A DNA stretch of 17,512 nucleotides from contig DXDV01000290.1 of NCBI GenBank assembly GCA_019115345.1, forward strand, positions 1-17,512, given 5' to 3'. Positions 7,394 through 13,917 of the stretch are shown here, piece by piece. The notes below the pieces were generated by a model. That model worked only from the letters and a program-made list of their open reading frames with translations, was not told where the DNA came from and made no database searches. How positions within the stretch are numbered: the first letter of the stretch is position 1; the number at the start of each line of letters is the position of its first letter. Position numbers and translations under genes: made by a program. The DNA comes from Candidatus Intestinimonas stercorigallinarum. GTDB taxonomy: Bacteria > Bacillota > Clostridia > Oscillospirales > Oscillospiraceae.

Positions 7394-8803
7394 ATGGAAG
7401 AGAAGAAAACGGCCGGCGACCTGCGCCGGGACGCGCTGCTGTACCGCCCCAAGAACGGCTGGGACCGGATCACCCCCGCCCAGGAGGGGGAGCTGAAGGG
7501 CTACTGCGAGGCGTATAAAAAGTTTCTGGACGACGGCATGACCGAGCGGGAGGCGGTGGACGCCGCCATCGCCCTGGCCGAGGCCAAGGGCTTCAAGCCC
7601 TTTGTCCGGGGCATGGAGCTCAAGGCCGGCGACAAGATCTACCGCTCCAACCGGGGCAAGGCCGTCATGCTGGCCGTGGTGGGCAGCGAGTCCCTGGACC
7701 AGGGCGTCAACATCTGCGCCGCCCACATCGACTCCCCCCGCCTGGACCTGAAGCCCAACCCCCTCTATGAGGACGCCGAGCTGGCCTTCTTCAAGACCCA
7801 CTACTACGGCGGCATCCGCAAGTACCAGTGGGTGACCATCCCCCTGGAGCTCCACGGCGTGGTGGCCCTGAAGGACGGCTCCACCGTGAAGGTGGTGGTG
7901 GGGCCCGCCGCCGGAGACCCGGTGTTCACCATCGACGACCTGCTGCCCCACCTGGGGGCCGAGCAGTCCAAGAAGCCCCTGGGGGAGGCCATTCCCGGCG
8001 AGAACCTCAACGTCCTCATCGGCAGCCGCCCCTTCGCCGGAGACGAGGGCGCCGACCGGGTGAAGCTGGCCGTCATGGACATCCTCAACCAGAAGTACGG
8101 CATCCTGGAGGAGGACTTCATCTCCGCCGAGCTGGAGGTGGTCCCCGCCTTCCGGGCCTCCGACGTGGGCTTTGACCGCTCCCTCATCGGCGCCTACGGC
8201 CACGACGACCGGGTGTGCGCCTACGCCGCCCTGGCCGGCCTGCTGGACCTGGAGGAGGTTCCCGCCAAGACCGCCGTGTGCATGCTGGCCGACAAGGAGG
8301 AGATCGGCTCCGAGGGCGTCAGCGGCATGCAGTCCGCCGCCTTCGACACCTTCATGTCCGACCTGTGCGACGGCCAGAAGGTCCCCCTGAAGGTCTGCTA
8401 TGAGAAGTCCTTCTGCCTCTCCGCCGACGTCACCGCCGCCTTTGACCCCAACTTCCCCGAGGTCTATGAAAAGCGCAACAGCGCCAGGGTCAACTACGGC
8501 GTGGGCCTGTGCAAGTACACCGGCGCCCGGGGCAAGTCCGGCTCCTCCGACGCCTCCGCCGAGGTGGTGGCCAAGGTCCGGGCCGTGCTGGACGGCGCCG
8601 GGGTAGTGTGGCAGATGGCCGAGCTGGGCAAGGTGGACGCCGGCGGCGGCGGCACCGTGGCCTGCTATATGGCCAACCGGGACATCGACACCCTGGACGC
8701 CGGTGTGCCGGTGCTGAGCATGCACGCCCCCTTCGAGACCGTCTCCAAGCTGGACTGCTACATGACCTACGCGGCCATGAAGGCGGTCTACCGCTCCAAG
8801 TAA
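7394..8803 (+). CDS. M18-family zinc aminopeptidase
   Basis: The 469-aa protein matches the M18 (aspartyl aminopeptidase-type) metallopeptidases, cytosolic dodecamers that trim N-terminal residues from peptides. Likely zinc ligands and catalytic residues are His111 in AAHIDSPRLDLKP (109-121), Asp271 in AYGHDDRV (267-274), Glu302/Glu303 in DKEEIGSEG (300-308), Asp345 in SADVTAAFDPNFP (343-355) and His444 in VLSMHAPFE (440-448). A glycine-rich DAGGGGTVACYMA (415-427) is typical of the family. Length is slightly above the usual 420-460. The ATG at 7394 follows CAGGAGGT. It is probably co-transcribed with coaE. Substrate preference cannot be read from the sequence. Confidence 0.9.
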   Translation: MEEKKTAGDLRRDALLYRPKNGWDRITPAQEGELKGYCEAYKKFLDDGMTEREAVDAAIALAEAKGFKPFVRGMELKAGDKIYRSNRGKAVMLAVVGSESLDQGVNICAAHIDSPRLDLKPNPLYEDAELAFFKTHYYGGIRKYQWVTIPLELHGVVALKDGSTVKVVVGPAAGDPVFTIDDLLPHLGAEQSKKPLGEAIPGENLNVLIGSRPFAGDEGADRVKLAVMDILNQKYGILEEDFISAELEVVPAFRASDVGFDRSLIGAYGHDDRVCAYAALAGLLDLEEVPAKTAVCMLADKEEIGSEGVSGMQSAAFDTFMSDLCDGQKVPLKVCYEKSFCLSADVTAAFDPNFPEVYEKRNSARVNYGVGLCKYTGARGKSGSSDASAEVVAKVRAVLDGAGVVWQMAELGKVDAGGGGTVACYMANRDIDTLDAGVPVLSMHAPFETVSKLDCYMTYAAMKAVYRSK

Positions 8804-8808
8804 ATTTT

Positions 8809-8938
8809 TGCATCCCGTTCCCTGGCGGCGGGCCTGCCGCCTCACGGAGGCTTTATGACAGTGTGAACTGGCCCCGGTTTTCCGCTTTTGGCGGAAAACC
8901 GGGGCCAGTTGGCTTGTCGGAAAAGGCCGCGGGATGCA
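8809..8938. repeat. Inverted-repeat-bounded intergenic element
   Basis: TGCATCCCG (8809-8817) and its exact complement CGGGATGCA (8930-8938) bound 130 bp that contain a 6-bp hairpin (8824-8829/8836-8841), an alternative overlapping bulged hairpin (8832-8851) and the perfect 20-bp hairpin at 8866-8910. The left part, TGCATCCCGTT and TGCCGCCTCACGGAGGCTTT, recurs in similar form near the window start (1-11 and 151-170, the latter with three differences over 19 bases). This may be a dispersed intergenic repeat family; with two partial copies in view the case is modest. Confidence 0.4.
8866..8910. terminator. Perfect 20-bp hairpin, likely bidirectional terminator
   Basis: Arms 8866-8885 and 8891-8910 are exact reverse complements around a five-base loop TTTTG. 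The hairpin sits between the converging aminopeptidase and oxidoreductase genes, where a two-way terminator is expected. Neither side has a long T run outside the stem, although each arm contains a TTTT or AAAA tract, so termination may not be of the classical intrinsic type. Confidence 0.6.
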
Positions 8939-8951
8939 GGCGGCTGAAAGT

Positions 8952-8989
8952 GCCCCCCGGCCCCGCCGGAAGGCGGCGGGCCGGGGGGC
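8952..8989. terminator. GC-rich 12-bp hairpin downstream of the oxidoreductase operon
   Basis: Arms 8952-8963 and 8978-8989 pair perfectly over 12 bases, almost all G-C, with a further 4-bp inner stem. The hairpin lies 25 bp past the stop of the gamma-subunit gene on the minus strand. No strong T tract follows on that strand, so it could be a terminator or a 3'-end stabilising structure. Confidence 0.5.
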
Positions 8990-9013
8990 CTGAGAAAAGG
9001 AGCGTCCGCCTCC

Positions 9014-9580
9014 TCAGCGGGCGCAGGAGACGTCGTTGAGACACTCGACGGCGTTGTAGCCGGCGTCGAAGGCCTTGGCGTTGGACTCGTTGAACTTGCC
9101 TTTGCCCTTCTTTTCGAACATGTGGTTCATGGCGGCCACGGCGGCCTCCCGGGAGAAGTCGCCCATGAGCTTGACGATGGCGCCGGTCATGACCACGTTG
9201 GCCCCCTTGGGGTTGCCCAGGGAGGTGGCGATCTCGGTGCAGTTGACGTGGACGTAGGTCACGTCCTGCCGGGCGTCCTCAGGGATGGTGACGGTGTCGC
9301 CCACCAGCACGGTGCCGCCGGGCGCCACGATGGGCAGGAACATGTGGAGGGAGGGCTCATTCATGGCCAGCAGCAGGTCGGGCTGCTCCTGAGAGGGGTT
9401 GTAGATGTAATTCTCCGCGCAGTACTTCACGGTACAGTTGGCCGTGCCGCCCCGCATGGCGGAGCCATAGGAGGGGACCCAGGTGACGTTGAGGCCCTCG
9501 GTGGCGGCGATGTCGGAAATGATGAGGCCCACGGTCAGGACGCCCTGGCCGCCGGAGCCGGCAAAGACGATCTCTCTCAC
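9014..9580 (-). CDS. 2-oxoacid:ferredoxin oxidoreductase, gamma subunit
   Basis: The 188-aa product belongs to the pyruvate/ketoisovalerate oxidoreductase gamma family (PorG/VorC/KorC type). Its start has the family motif FAGSGGQGVLT (6-16), followed by WVPSYGSAMRGGTANC (34-49), which is highly characteristic, and GATIVKLMG-like GAIVKLMGD near residue 140. The subunit takes part in CoA and cofactor handling in the thiamine-diphosphate enzyme complex. It starts at GTG (9578-9580), and this codon overlaps the beta-subunit stop (9577-9579) as GTGA, indicating coupled translation. It is the last gene of the minus-strand operon and is followed by the hairpins of the convergent gap. Confidence 0.92.
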   Translation of the reverse strand: MREIVFAGSGGQGVLTVGLIISDIAATEGLNVTWVPSYGSAMRGGTANCTVKYCAENYIYNPSQEQPDLLLAMNEPSLHMFLPIVAPGGTVLVGDTVTIPEDARQDVTYVHVNCTEIATSLGNPKGANVVMTGAIVKLMGDFSREAAVAAMNHMFEKKGKGKFNESNAKAFDAGYNAVECLNDVSCAR

Positions 9581-10332
9581 TTCTGCTCCGCTCCTTTCTT
9601 CTTGAACTCACCGATGGGATAGTAGGGGATGAGCTCCTTCTCGATGCGCTCCATGGCCTTCACCGGGCTGAGGCCCCAGTTGATGGGGCAGGGGGAGAGG
9701 ACCTCCACGATGGAGTAGCCCTCGTGGTTGAGCTGGGCCTGGAGGGCGTTTTTGATGTAGCCCTTGAGCTTGTTGACATTGGCGGGGCTGGTGACGGTGC
9801 CCCGGGCGGCGTAAGCGGCGCCGGGGAACTCCCGGGCCACCATCTCCGGGAAGCGGATGGGGTAGCCGGTGATGGAGCAGTCGCGGCCGTGGACGGAGGT
9901 GGAGGTCTTTTGCCCCTCCATGGTGGTCAGGGACATCTGGCCGCCGGTCATGCCGAAGTTGGTGTTGTTGATGACGATGACGGTGATGTTCTCGTTGCGG
10001 TAGGCGGCGTTGAAGGTCTCGGCGATGCCGATGTTGTAGGCGTCGCCGTCGCCCTGGTAGGAGACCACCAGGGTGTCGGGGCTCACCCGCTTCATGCCGG
10101 TGGCCACCGCGCCGGCGCGGCCGTGGCAGCAGTGGAGGCGGTCGCACTCCAGACCGGCGCCCAGGTTGGAGGAGCAGCCCACGCCGATGGGGAAGATGAT
10201 GTTGTCCATCTGTCCCAGCTCCTCCAGCGCCTCCATGATCAGGCGGCTGACGATGCCGTGCCCGCAGCCGGGACAGAAATCCATGGGTTTGTCCACCAGC
10301 GCGGGAACCTTTTTCTCACGGGTAGCGGCCAT
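9577..10332 (-). CDS. 2-oxoacid:ferredoxin oxidoreductase, beta subunit (TPP-binding)
   Basis: The 251-aa product is the thiamine-diphosphate subunit of a KorB/VorA-type enzyme. The TPP/Mg site is visible as YQGDGDAYNIG (92-102) and INNTNFGMTGGQ (121-132), and the N-terminal FCPGCGHG (19-26) is the family signature. GVGCSSNLG (50-58) and CHGRAGAVATG (69-79) match the conserved ferredoxin-oxidoreductase core. The ATG at 10332 follows the alpha-subunit stop by one base, and an AAGGAGGT inside the end of the alpha gene serves it. With the alpha, gamma and ferredoxin subunits it should catalyse CoA-dependent oxidative decarboxylation of a 2-oxoacid, passing electrons to ferredoxin. Confidence 0.94.
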   Translation of the reverse strand: MAATREKKVPALVDKPMDFCPGCGHGIVSRLIMEALEELGQMDNIIFPIGVGCSSNLGAGLECDRLHCCHGRAGAVATGMKRVSPDTLVVSYQGDGDAYNIGIAETFNAAYRNENITVIVINNTNFGMTGGQMSLTTMEGQKTSTSVHGRDCSITGYPIRFPEMVAREFPGAAYAARGTVTSPANVNKLKGYIKNALQAQLNHEGYSIVEVLSPCPINWGLSPVKAMERIEKELIPYYPIGEFKKKGAEQK

Positions 10333-10333
10333 A

Positions 10334-11395
10334 TCAATAGACCTCCTTTACTTCGCCGTTCTTGATGCGGTAGTAGTCCGCCTTGATGCTGCGGATGGGG
10401 GGCGTGTTGTAGACGTAGGTCAGGGCGTAGGCGGGGATGTTGCGGTCCTTGTGGGTCTTTTTGATGAAGAGGGCGGCGTCGTCCACCAGCTGGCCGGTGG
10501 CGTTCTCCTCCACGGTGATCACGCCCTTGACGGCGGGGTTGATCTTGGCGAAGGCCTTCTCGGGGAAGGGCCAGGCGGTGATGGGACGGATGAGGCCCAC
10601 CTTCTCGCCGGCGGCCCGCAGCTCCCGGATGGCGCCCAGGGTGGCCCGGCCGGGCACGCCGTAGGCCACAAAGACGTAGTCGGCGTCCTCGACGCCCTCG
10701 TCGTACCAGCGCTGCTCGTTCTCCTTGATGGCGGCGTACCTCTCCCGCAGCTCCACGGCCTCCTTGCGGGAGTCCCGCTCAAAGATGCCGATCTTCTTGT
10801 AGTCGTACTTGCCGGTGAGGGCCCAGGGGGTGCGCTTGGTCTCCACGAAATCGGGGAGGGTGACCGGCTCCATCATCTGGCCCAGGGTGCCCTCGCCCAT
10901 CATGATGACCACGATGCGGTACTTCTCCGAGAGCTCATAGGCGGGCAGCATCAGGTCCACGAACTCCTGGACGGAGGAGGGGCAGAGGACGATGCAGCGG
11001 TAGTCGCCCTGGCCGCCGCCCCGGGTCTCCCGGTTGTAGTCGCACTGGGCGGTGAAGAGGGTGCCCAGGCCGTTGCCGTAGCGGACCTGGGTGATGACCA
11101 CGGCGGGGAGGCCCTCGTCGCACAGGGTGGAGATGCCCTCCTGCTTGAGGGAGATGCCCGGGCCGGAGGAGGCGGTGAGGGCCCGGACGCCGCAGGCGGA
11201 GGCGCCGATGACCATGTTGATGCCGGAGAGCTCGCTCTCGGCCTGGACAAAGGACCCGCCGACCTCCGGCATGCGCCAGGAGAGATATTCCATGATCTCG
11301 CTGGAGGGGGTGATGGGATAGCCAGCGTAGAAGCGCGCGCCCGCCCGGACGGCGGCCTCCGCGATGGCCTCGTTGCCTTTCATCATTTCAGCCAT
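10334..11395 (-). CDS. 2-oxoacid:ferredoxin oxidoreductase, alpha subunit
   Basis: The product, 353 aa from this start, is the pyrimidine-domain alpha subunit (KorA/VorB type). Signatures are MKGNEAIAEAAVRAG (5-19), FYAGYPITPSSEIMEYL (22-38), QAESELSGINMVIGAS (51-66) and ALTASSGPGISLKQEG (72-87). Arg/Glu-rich regions and VEENATGQL near the C-terminus fit the transketolase C-terminal domain. The start at 11395 keeps AGGAG about 10 bp away; an in-frame ATG at 11404 sits only one base from that box, and the ATG at 11491 would run into the ferredoxin gene. The subunit set favours 2-oxoglutarate or branched-chain 2-oxoacids over pyruvate, since pyruvate enzymes in Clostridia are usually single-chain; the actual substrate is unproven. 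Confidence 0.92.
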   Translation of the reverse strand: MAEMMKGNEAIAEAAVRAGARFYAGYPITPSSEIMEYLSWRMPEVGGSFVQAESELSGINMVIGASACGVRALTASSGPGISLKQEGISTLCDEGLPAVVITQVRYGNGLGTLFTAQCDYNRETRGGGQGDYRCIVLCPSSVQEFVDLMLPAYELSEKYRIVVIMMGEGTLGQMMEPVTLPDFVETKRTPWALTGKYDYKKIGIFERDSRKEAVELRERYAAIKENEQRWYDEGVEDADYVFVAYGVPGRATLGAIRELRAAGEKVGLIRPITAWPFPEKAFAKINPAVKGVITVEENATGQLVDDAALFIKKTHKDRNIPAYALTYVYNTPPIRSIKADYYRIKNGEVKEVY

Positions 11396-11427
11396 GTCGT
11401 ACATACTCCTTTCCGCTTGCCGCAAGC

Positions 11428-11625
11428 TCAGCCCAGGACGTGGAACACGCCGTCGGGACACATGGTGTAGCAGATGCCGCAGCCGATACACGCCTCTTCG
11501 TCGATCTGCACGGGATAGTAGCCCGCGGCGTTGAGCTCATCCGACTTGCTGATGCACTTCTTTGGGCAGTTGTGGATGCAAAGGCCGCACTCCTTGCACC
11601 GCGCCCTGTTGATTTCGACCTTCAT
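11428..11625 (-). CDS. 2-oxoacid oxidoreductase delta subunit, 2[4Fe-4S] ferredoxin
   Basis: This 65-aa protein contains two classical cluster motifs, CKECGLCIHNCPKKC (10-24) and CIGCGICYTMCPDGV (about 46-60), each with the C-x2-C-x2-C-x3-C spacing. It would be the KorD/VorD-like subunit that carries electrons from the thiamine site to free ferredoxin. The ATG at 11625 follows GGAGGG closely; a longer in-frame start at 11739 would run through the predicted promoter and operators, so it is rejected. It is the first gene of the minus-strand operon, 32 bp ahead of the alpha subunit. Confidence 0.93.
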   Translation of the reverse strand: MKVEINRARCKECGLCIHNCPKKCISKSDELNAAGYYPVQIDEEACIGCGICYTMCPDGVFHVLG

Positions 11626-11647
11626 CGGGGTCCCTCCATTCCTGAAT

Positions 11648-11666
11648 TGTTCCGCTGAACAGAACC
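11648..11666. promoter_or_regulatory. Predicted regulator site A (oxidoreductase leader)
   Basis: TGTTCC-N7-AGAACC matches the dyad found perfectly at 12767-12785 in ten of twelve arm positions. It lies within the predicted leader of the oxidoreductase transcript, about 10-28 nt after the expected start. Its first base is exactly 20 bp from that of site B. A shorter perfect dyad, TGTTC-N4-GAACA (11648-11661), overlaps it. Confidence 0.5.
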
Positions 11667-11667
11667 T

Positions 11668-11686
11668 TGTTCCAGTAATTAGAGCA
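11668..11686. promoter_or_regulatory. Predicted regulator site B (oxidoreductase promoter)
   Basis: TGTTCC-N7-AGAGCA matches the dyad in ten of twelve arm positions. It covers the expected transcription start and part of the -10 box of the minus-strand promoter, so bound protein would block RNA polymerase. Together with site A at a 20-bp phase, it suggests cooperative binding of two dimers on one face of the helix. Confidence 0.5.
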
Positions 11687-11711
11687 TACACCCGCCGAAG
11701 TCCCGTGTCAA
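11683..11711 (-). promoter_or_regulatory. Predicted promoter of the oxidoreductase operon
   Basis: On the minus strand TTGACA (11706-11711) and TATGCT (11683-11688) are 17 bp apart. The -35 box is a perfect consensus. Transcription would begin near 11676 and give a leader of about 50 nt before the ferredoxin gene. The same -10 hexamer TATGCT appears in the predicted buk promoter. Confidence 0.65.
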
Positions 11712-11747
11712 TACCTCCCGGCGGGAAAATTTTAGACAAGATGAAGA

Positions 11748-11766
11748 TGTTTCACAGAATGGAACA
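11748..11766. promoter_or_regulatory. Predicted regulator site C (iclR promoter)
   Basis: TGTTTC-N7-GGAACA matches the dyad in eleven of twelve arm positions. It ends two bases before the -35 box of the predicted iclR promoter, a position that suits autoregulation by contact with, or exclusion of, RNA polymerase. It also lies about 75-90 bp upstream of the divergent oxidoreductase start and could support looping with sites A and B. Confidence 0.55.
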
Positions 11767-11768
11767 AC

Positions 11769-11797
11769 TTGACACCGGTTTTGAAGTGTAGTTTAAT
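11769..11797 (+). promoter_or_regulatory. Predicted promoter of iclR
   Basis: TTGACA (11769-11774) and TTTAAT (11792-11797) are spaced by 17 bp. The -35 box is perfect and the -10 box has five of six consensus bases. The expected start near 11804 leaves a leader of about 32 nt with the ribosome site AAGGGGAG. Confidence 0.65.
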
Positions 11798-11835
11798 TAT
11801 CCAGGAAGACATTTTGAAAAGGGGAGAAATATGCC

Positions 11836-12600
11836 ATGTCGGACATCATCCAGTCGGTAGACCGGGCCCTGGAAGTCATGATCTATCTGTATCAAGAGGG
11901 GAAGGAGACGGGCATCACCAAGATCGCCGCCGATCTGGGTGTCTACAAGAGCACGGTCTACCGTACCCTGGTGACATTGGAGAACCGTGGCTTTGTCCGC
12001 AAGAACCCGGAGACGGAGAAATACTGGCTGGGCAACCGGCTCTTCGTGCTGGGCAAGGGGGTGGAGAACCGCATGGGTCTCCAGGAGGTGGTGCGCCCCT
12101 ACGCCAAAAAGCTCTATGAGGCCTACTGCGAGGTGGTCAACGTCTCCATCCTGGAGCGAAATCCCGACGATGTGTACCGCAGCGTCATCATCCTCAAGGA
12201 GGAGAGCGACCGGCAGGTCCTCACCGTCAACCCCCCTGTGGGCTCCAGCAGCGAGTGCTACTGCTCCTCGGTGGGCAAATGCCTGCTGGCCTTCAGCGCC
12301 GACATCGACCTGGGCGTGTACGAGAACCACCCCATGCGCCCCCATACCGAGCACACCATCACCACGGTCTCCGCCCTGCGCTCGGAGCTGATGAAGGTGC
12401 GGGAGCGGGGCTACGCCCTGGACCATGAGGAGCTGGAGCACGGGCTGACCTGCATCGGCGCCCCCATCCTGGACCACAACGGCCTGGCGGTAGCCGCCAT
12501 CAGCCTCTCCGGCCCCACCAGCCGTATGCTCTCCGGTGATATTGAAGAGCGGATCGAGGCCGTCAAGCGGATCGCCAGAGAAATTTCCAGCAACTTTTGA
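11836..12600 (+). CDS. IclR-family transcriptional regulator
   Basis: The 254-aa protein has an N-terminal winged helix-turn-helix (about 4-63; recognition helix near GVYKSTVYRTLVTLENRGFV, 35-54) and a C-terminal IclR effector domain (about 78-250). Effector-domain marks are the SSVGKCLLAF segment (144-153), RGYALDHEELEHGLTCIGAP (191-210) and GLAVAAISLSGP (216-227). IclR dimers or tetramers usually sense a small carboxylate or aromatic metabolite, by repression or activation. ECYCSS (140-145) puts two cysteines in the usual ligand-pocket area. It is divergent from the oxidoreductase operon and upstream of buk, with dyad sites at both control regions, so it is the obvious local regulator. Effector and sign of control are unknown. 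Confidence 0.93.
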   Translation: MSDIIQSVDRALEVMIYLYQEGKETGITKIAADLGVYKSTVYRTLVTLENRGFVRKNPETEKYWLGNRLFVLGKGVENRMGLQEVVRPYAKKLYEAYCEVVNVSILERNPDDVYRSVIILKEESDRQVLTVNPPVGSSSECYCSSVGKCLLAFSADIDLGVYENHPMRPHTEHTITTVSALRSELMKVRERGYALDHEELEHGLTCIGAPILDHNGLAVAAISLSGPTSRMLSGDIEERIEAVKRIAREISSNF

Positions 12601-12611
12601 CACCCGGCTTC

Positions 12612-12630
12612 CGTTCTGCCACATGGGACA
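12612..12630. promoter_or_regulatory. Weak predicted regulator site E (upstream of buk promoter)
   Basis: CGTTCT-N7-GGGACA keeps the exact 7-bp spacing and nine of twelve arm positions of the dyad. It lies just after the iclR stop and about 85-105 bp upstream of the expected buk transcription start. It is the weakest member and could be chance. Confidence 0.3.
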
Positions 12631-12680
12631 CGCGTTTTAGAGGGCGTAAAAATTATTGTGAATTTGTACAAAAAGCGCGC

Positions 12681-12709
12681 TTGACTTTTAAAATCAGGGG
12701 AGGTATGCT
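12681..12709 (+). promoter_or_regulatory. Predicted promoter of the buk operon
   Basis: TTGACT (12681-12686) and TATGCT (12704-12709) are 17 bp apart in an AT-rich stretch after iclR. Transcription would start near 12716 and give a leader of about 95 nt before buk. The -10 box equals that of the divergent oxidoreductase promoter, consistent with shared control. Confidence 0.55.
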
Positions 12710-12766
12710 TCAAGTGACTGGAAGAAGCGCCTCGCGTTTCTTTCTTTTCCGCACATTACAGAACGG

Positions 12767-12785
12767 TGTTCCGATTGATGGAACA
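12767..12785. promoter_or_regulatory. Predicted regulator site D (buk leader), perfect dyad
   Basis: TGTTCC-GATTGAT-GGAACA is a perfect 6-bp inverted repeat with a 7-bp centre, 25 bp upstream of the buk start codon. It lies about 50-70 nt downstream of the predicted transcription start, so binding would act as a roadblock or serve a closer, unseen promoter. It defines the consensus used to find sites A, B, C and E. Confidence 0.6.
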
Positions 12786-12810
12786 AAAAATGAAAGGTGA
12801 GGGATACAGC

Positions 12811-13872
12811 ATGAAGGTCCTGGTCATCAATCCCGGCGGCACCTCCACGAAGATCGCGGTGTTCGAGGACAGCGTCCAGCTGTTCAAGAGCAACATCACC
12901 CACACCGCGGAAGACCTGAAGCCCTTCCACAGGGTGTTCGACCAGTTTGGCTACCGGAAGGCGCTCATCCTGCGGGCGGTGGAGGAACAGGGCATCGCCC
13001 TGAAGGACCTCTCCGCGGTGGCGGGGCGGGGCGGCCTGATGGAGCCCATCCCCGGCGGCACCTACGCCGTCAACGACCGCATGGTGGAGGATATGCGCGC
13101 CGCCGTCCACGGCGAGCATCCCTCCAACCTGGGCTCGGTGCTGGCCCGGGAGATCGGCGACGAGCTGGGCATCCCCTCCTTTGTGGTGGACCCGGTCTCG
13201 GTGGATGAGCTCATGCCCATCGCCCGGATCTCCGGCATCTCCGACCTGGAGCGGCCCAGCTGGTTCCACGCCCTCAACCACAAGGCGGTGGCCCGCTGGG
13301 CGGCGGAGCGGGTGGGGAAGCCCTATGAGGAGTGCGACCTCATCGTGGCCCACCTGGGCTCGGGCAACTCCATCGTGGCCCACAAGCACGGCCAGATGGT
13401 GGACGGCAGCGGCGGCCGGACCAACGGCCCCTTCTCCCCCGAGCGCAGCGGCGGCCTGCCCACCTATCCCCTGGTGGAGCTCTGCTACTCCGGCAAGTAT
13501 ACCCACGAGGAGATGGTGGCGAAGCTCAGCTCCGTGGGCGGCATGTACGACTATCTGGGCACCAAGGACGCCCAGGAGGTGGAGCGGCGCATGCTGGAGG
13601 GCGACGAGAAGGCCAAGCTGGTCTACGAGGCCTTTGTCTACGCCGTCGCCAAGGAGATCTGCTCCTACGCCGCCGCCTTCGAGGGGAAGGTGGACCGGAT
13701 CGTGCTCACCGGCGGCATCGCCCACTCCGACTATGTGGTCCGCGAGGTGGGCCGGATGACGGCCTTCCTGGCGCCCATGGAGGTGGTGGCCGGCGAATTT
13801 GAGATGGAGGCCCTGGCCCTGGGCGCTCTCCGGGTGCTGCGTGGCGAGGAGACGGCCAAGGTCTATCGCTGA
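12811..13872 (+). CDS. buk: Butyrate kinase
   Basis: The 353-aa product is a butyrate kinase of the acetate/sugar kinase (ASKHA) superfamily: acyl phosphate + ADP gives carboxylate + ATP. Signatures are VINPGGTSTKIAVF (5-18), AGRGGLMEPIPGGTYAVN (71-88), HALNHKAVAR (153-162), VAHLGSGNSIVAHKHGQMVD (179-198), GPFSPERSGGLP (206-217) and LTGGIAHS (299-306). These separate it from acetate kinase. Length is typical. The start at 12811 has AAAGGTGAGGG upstream; earlier in-frame ATGs at 12778 and 12790 fall within or just after the regulator dyad. Relatives also act on isobutyryl and isovaleryl phosphate, so the substrate may be branched. Phosphate butyryltransferase is encoded two genes downstream. 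Confidence 0.96.
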   Translation: MKVLVINPGGTSTKIAVFEDSVQLFKSNITHTAEDLKPFHRVFDQFGYRKALILRAVEEQGIALKDLSAVAGRGGLMEPIPGGTYAVNDRMVEDMRAAVHGEHPSNLGSVLAREIGDELGIPSFVVDPVSVDELMPIARISGISDLERPSWFHALNHKAVARWAAERVGKPYEECDLIVAHLGSGNSIVAHKHGQMVDGSGGRTNGPFSPERSGGLPTYPLVELCYSGKYTHEEMVAKLSSVGGMYDYLGTKDAQEVERRMLEGDEKAKLVYEAFVYAVAKEICSYAAAFEGKVDRIVLTGGIAHSDYVVREVGRMTAFLAPMEVVAGEFEMEALALGALRVLRGEETAKVYR

Positions 13873-13884
13873 CCGGACGTCCGG
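13873..13884. other. 12-bp perfect palindrome after buk
   Basis: CCGGACGTCCGG begins at the base after the buk stop codon. It is a fully self-complementary 12-mer in the 45-bp gap ahead of the antiporter gene. It may be chance in GC-rich DNA or a small processing or regulatory site; nothing else identifies it. Confidence 0.25.
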
Positions 13885-13917
13885 CGGCGATCATCTGGAA
13901 GAAAGAGGCGACTCATT

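Noticed and set aside
7355..8845. Minus-strand open frame of nearly 500 codons opposite the aminopeptidase
   Set aside because: Antisense shadow; the plus-strand frame has all M18 metal-binding motifs.
10073..11470. Plus-strand open frame opposite the oxidoreductase alpha and beta genes
   Set aside because: Shadow frame with low-complexity product; the minus strand encodes the conserved subunits.
11428..11739. Longer 103-aa version of the ferredoxin subunit
   Set aside because: The extension crosses the predicted promoter and operators and lacks a ribosome site, whereas GGAGGG precedes the ATG at 11625.
12811..13872. Acetate kinase instead of butyrate kinase
   Set aside because: Length (353 aa versus about 400) and the PGGTSTK and GPFSPERSGGLP motifs fit butyrate kinase, and ptb is nearby.
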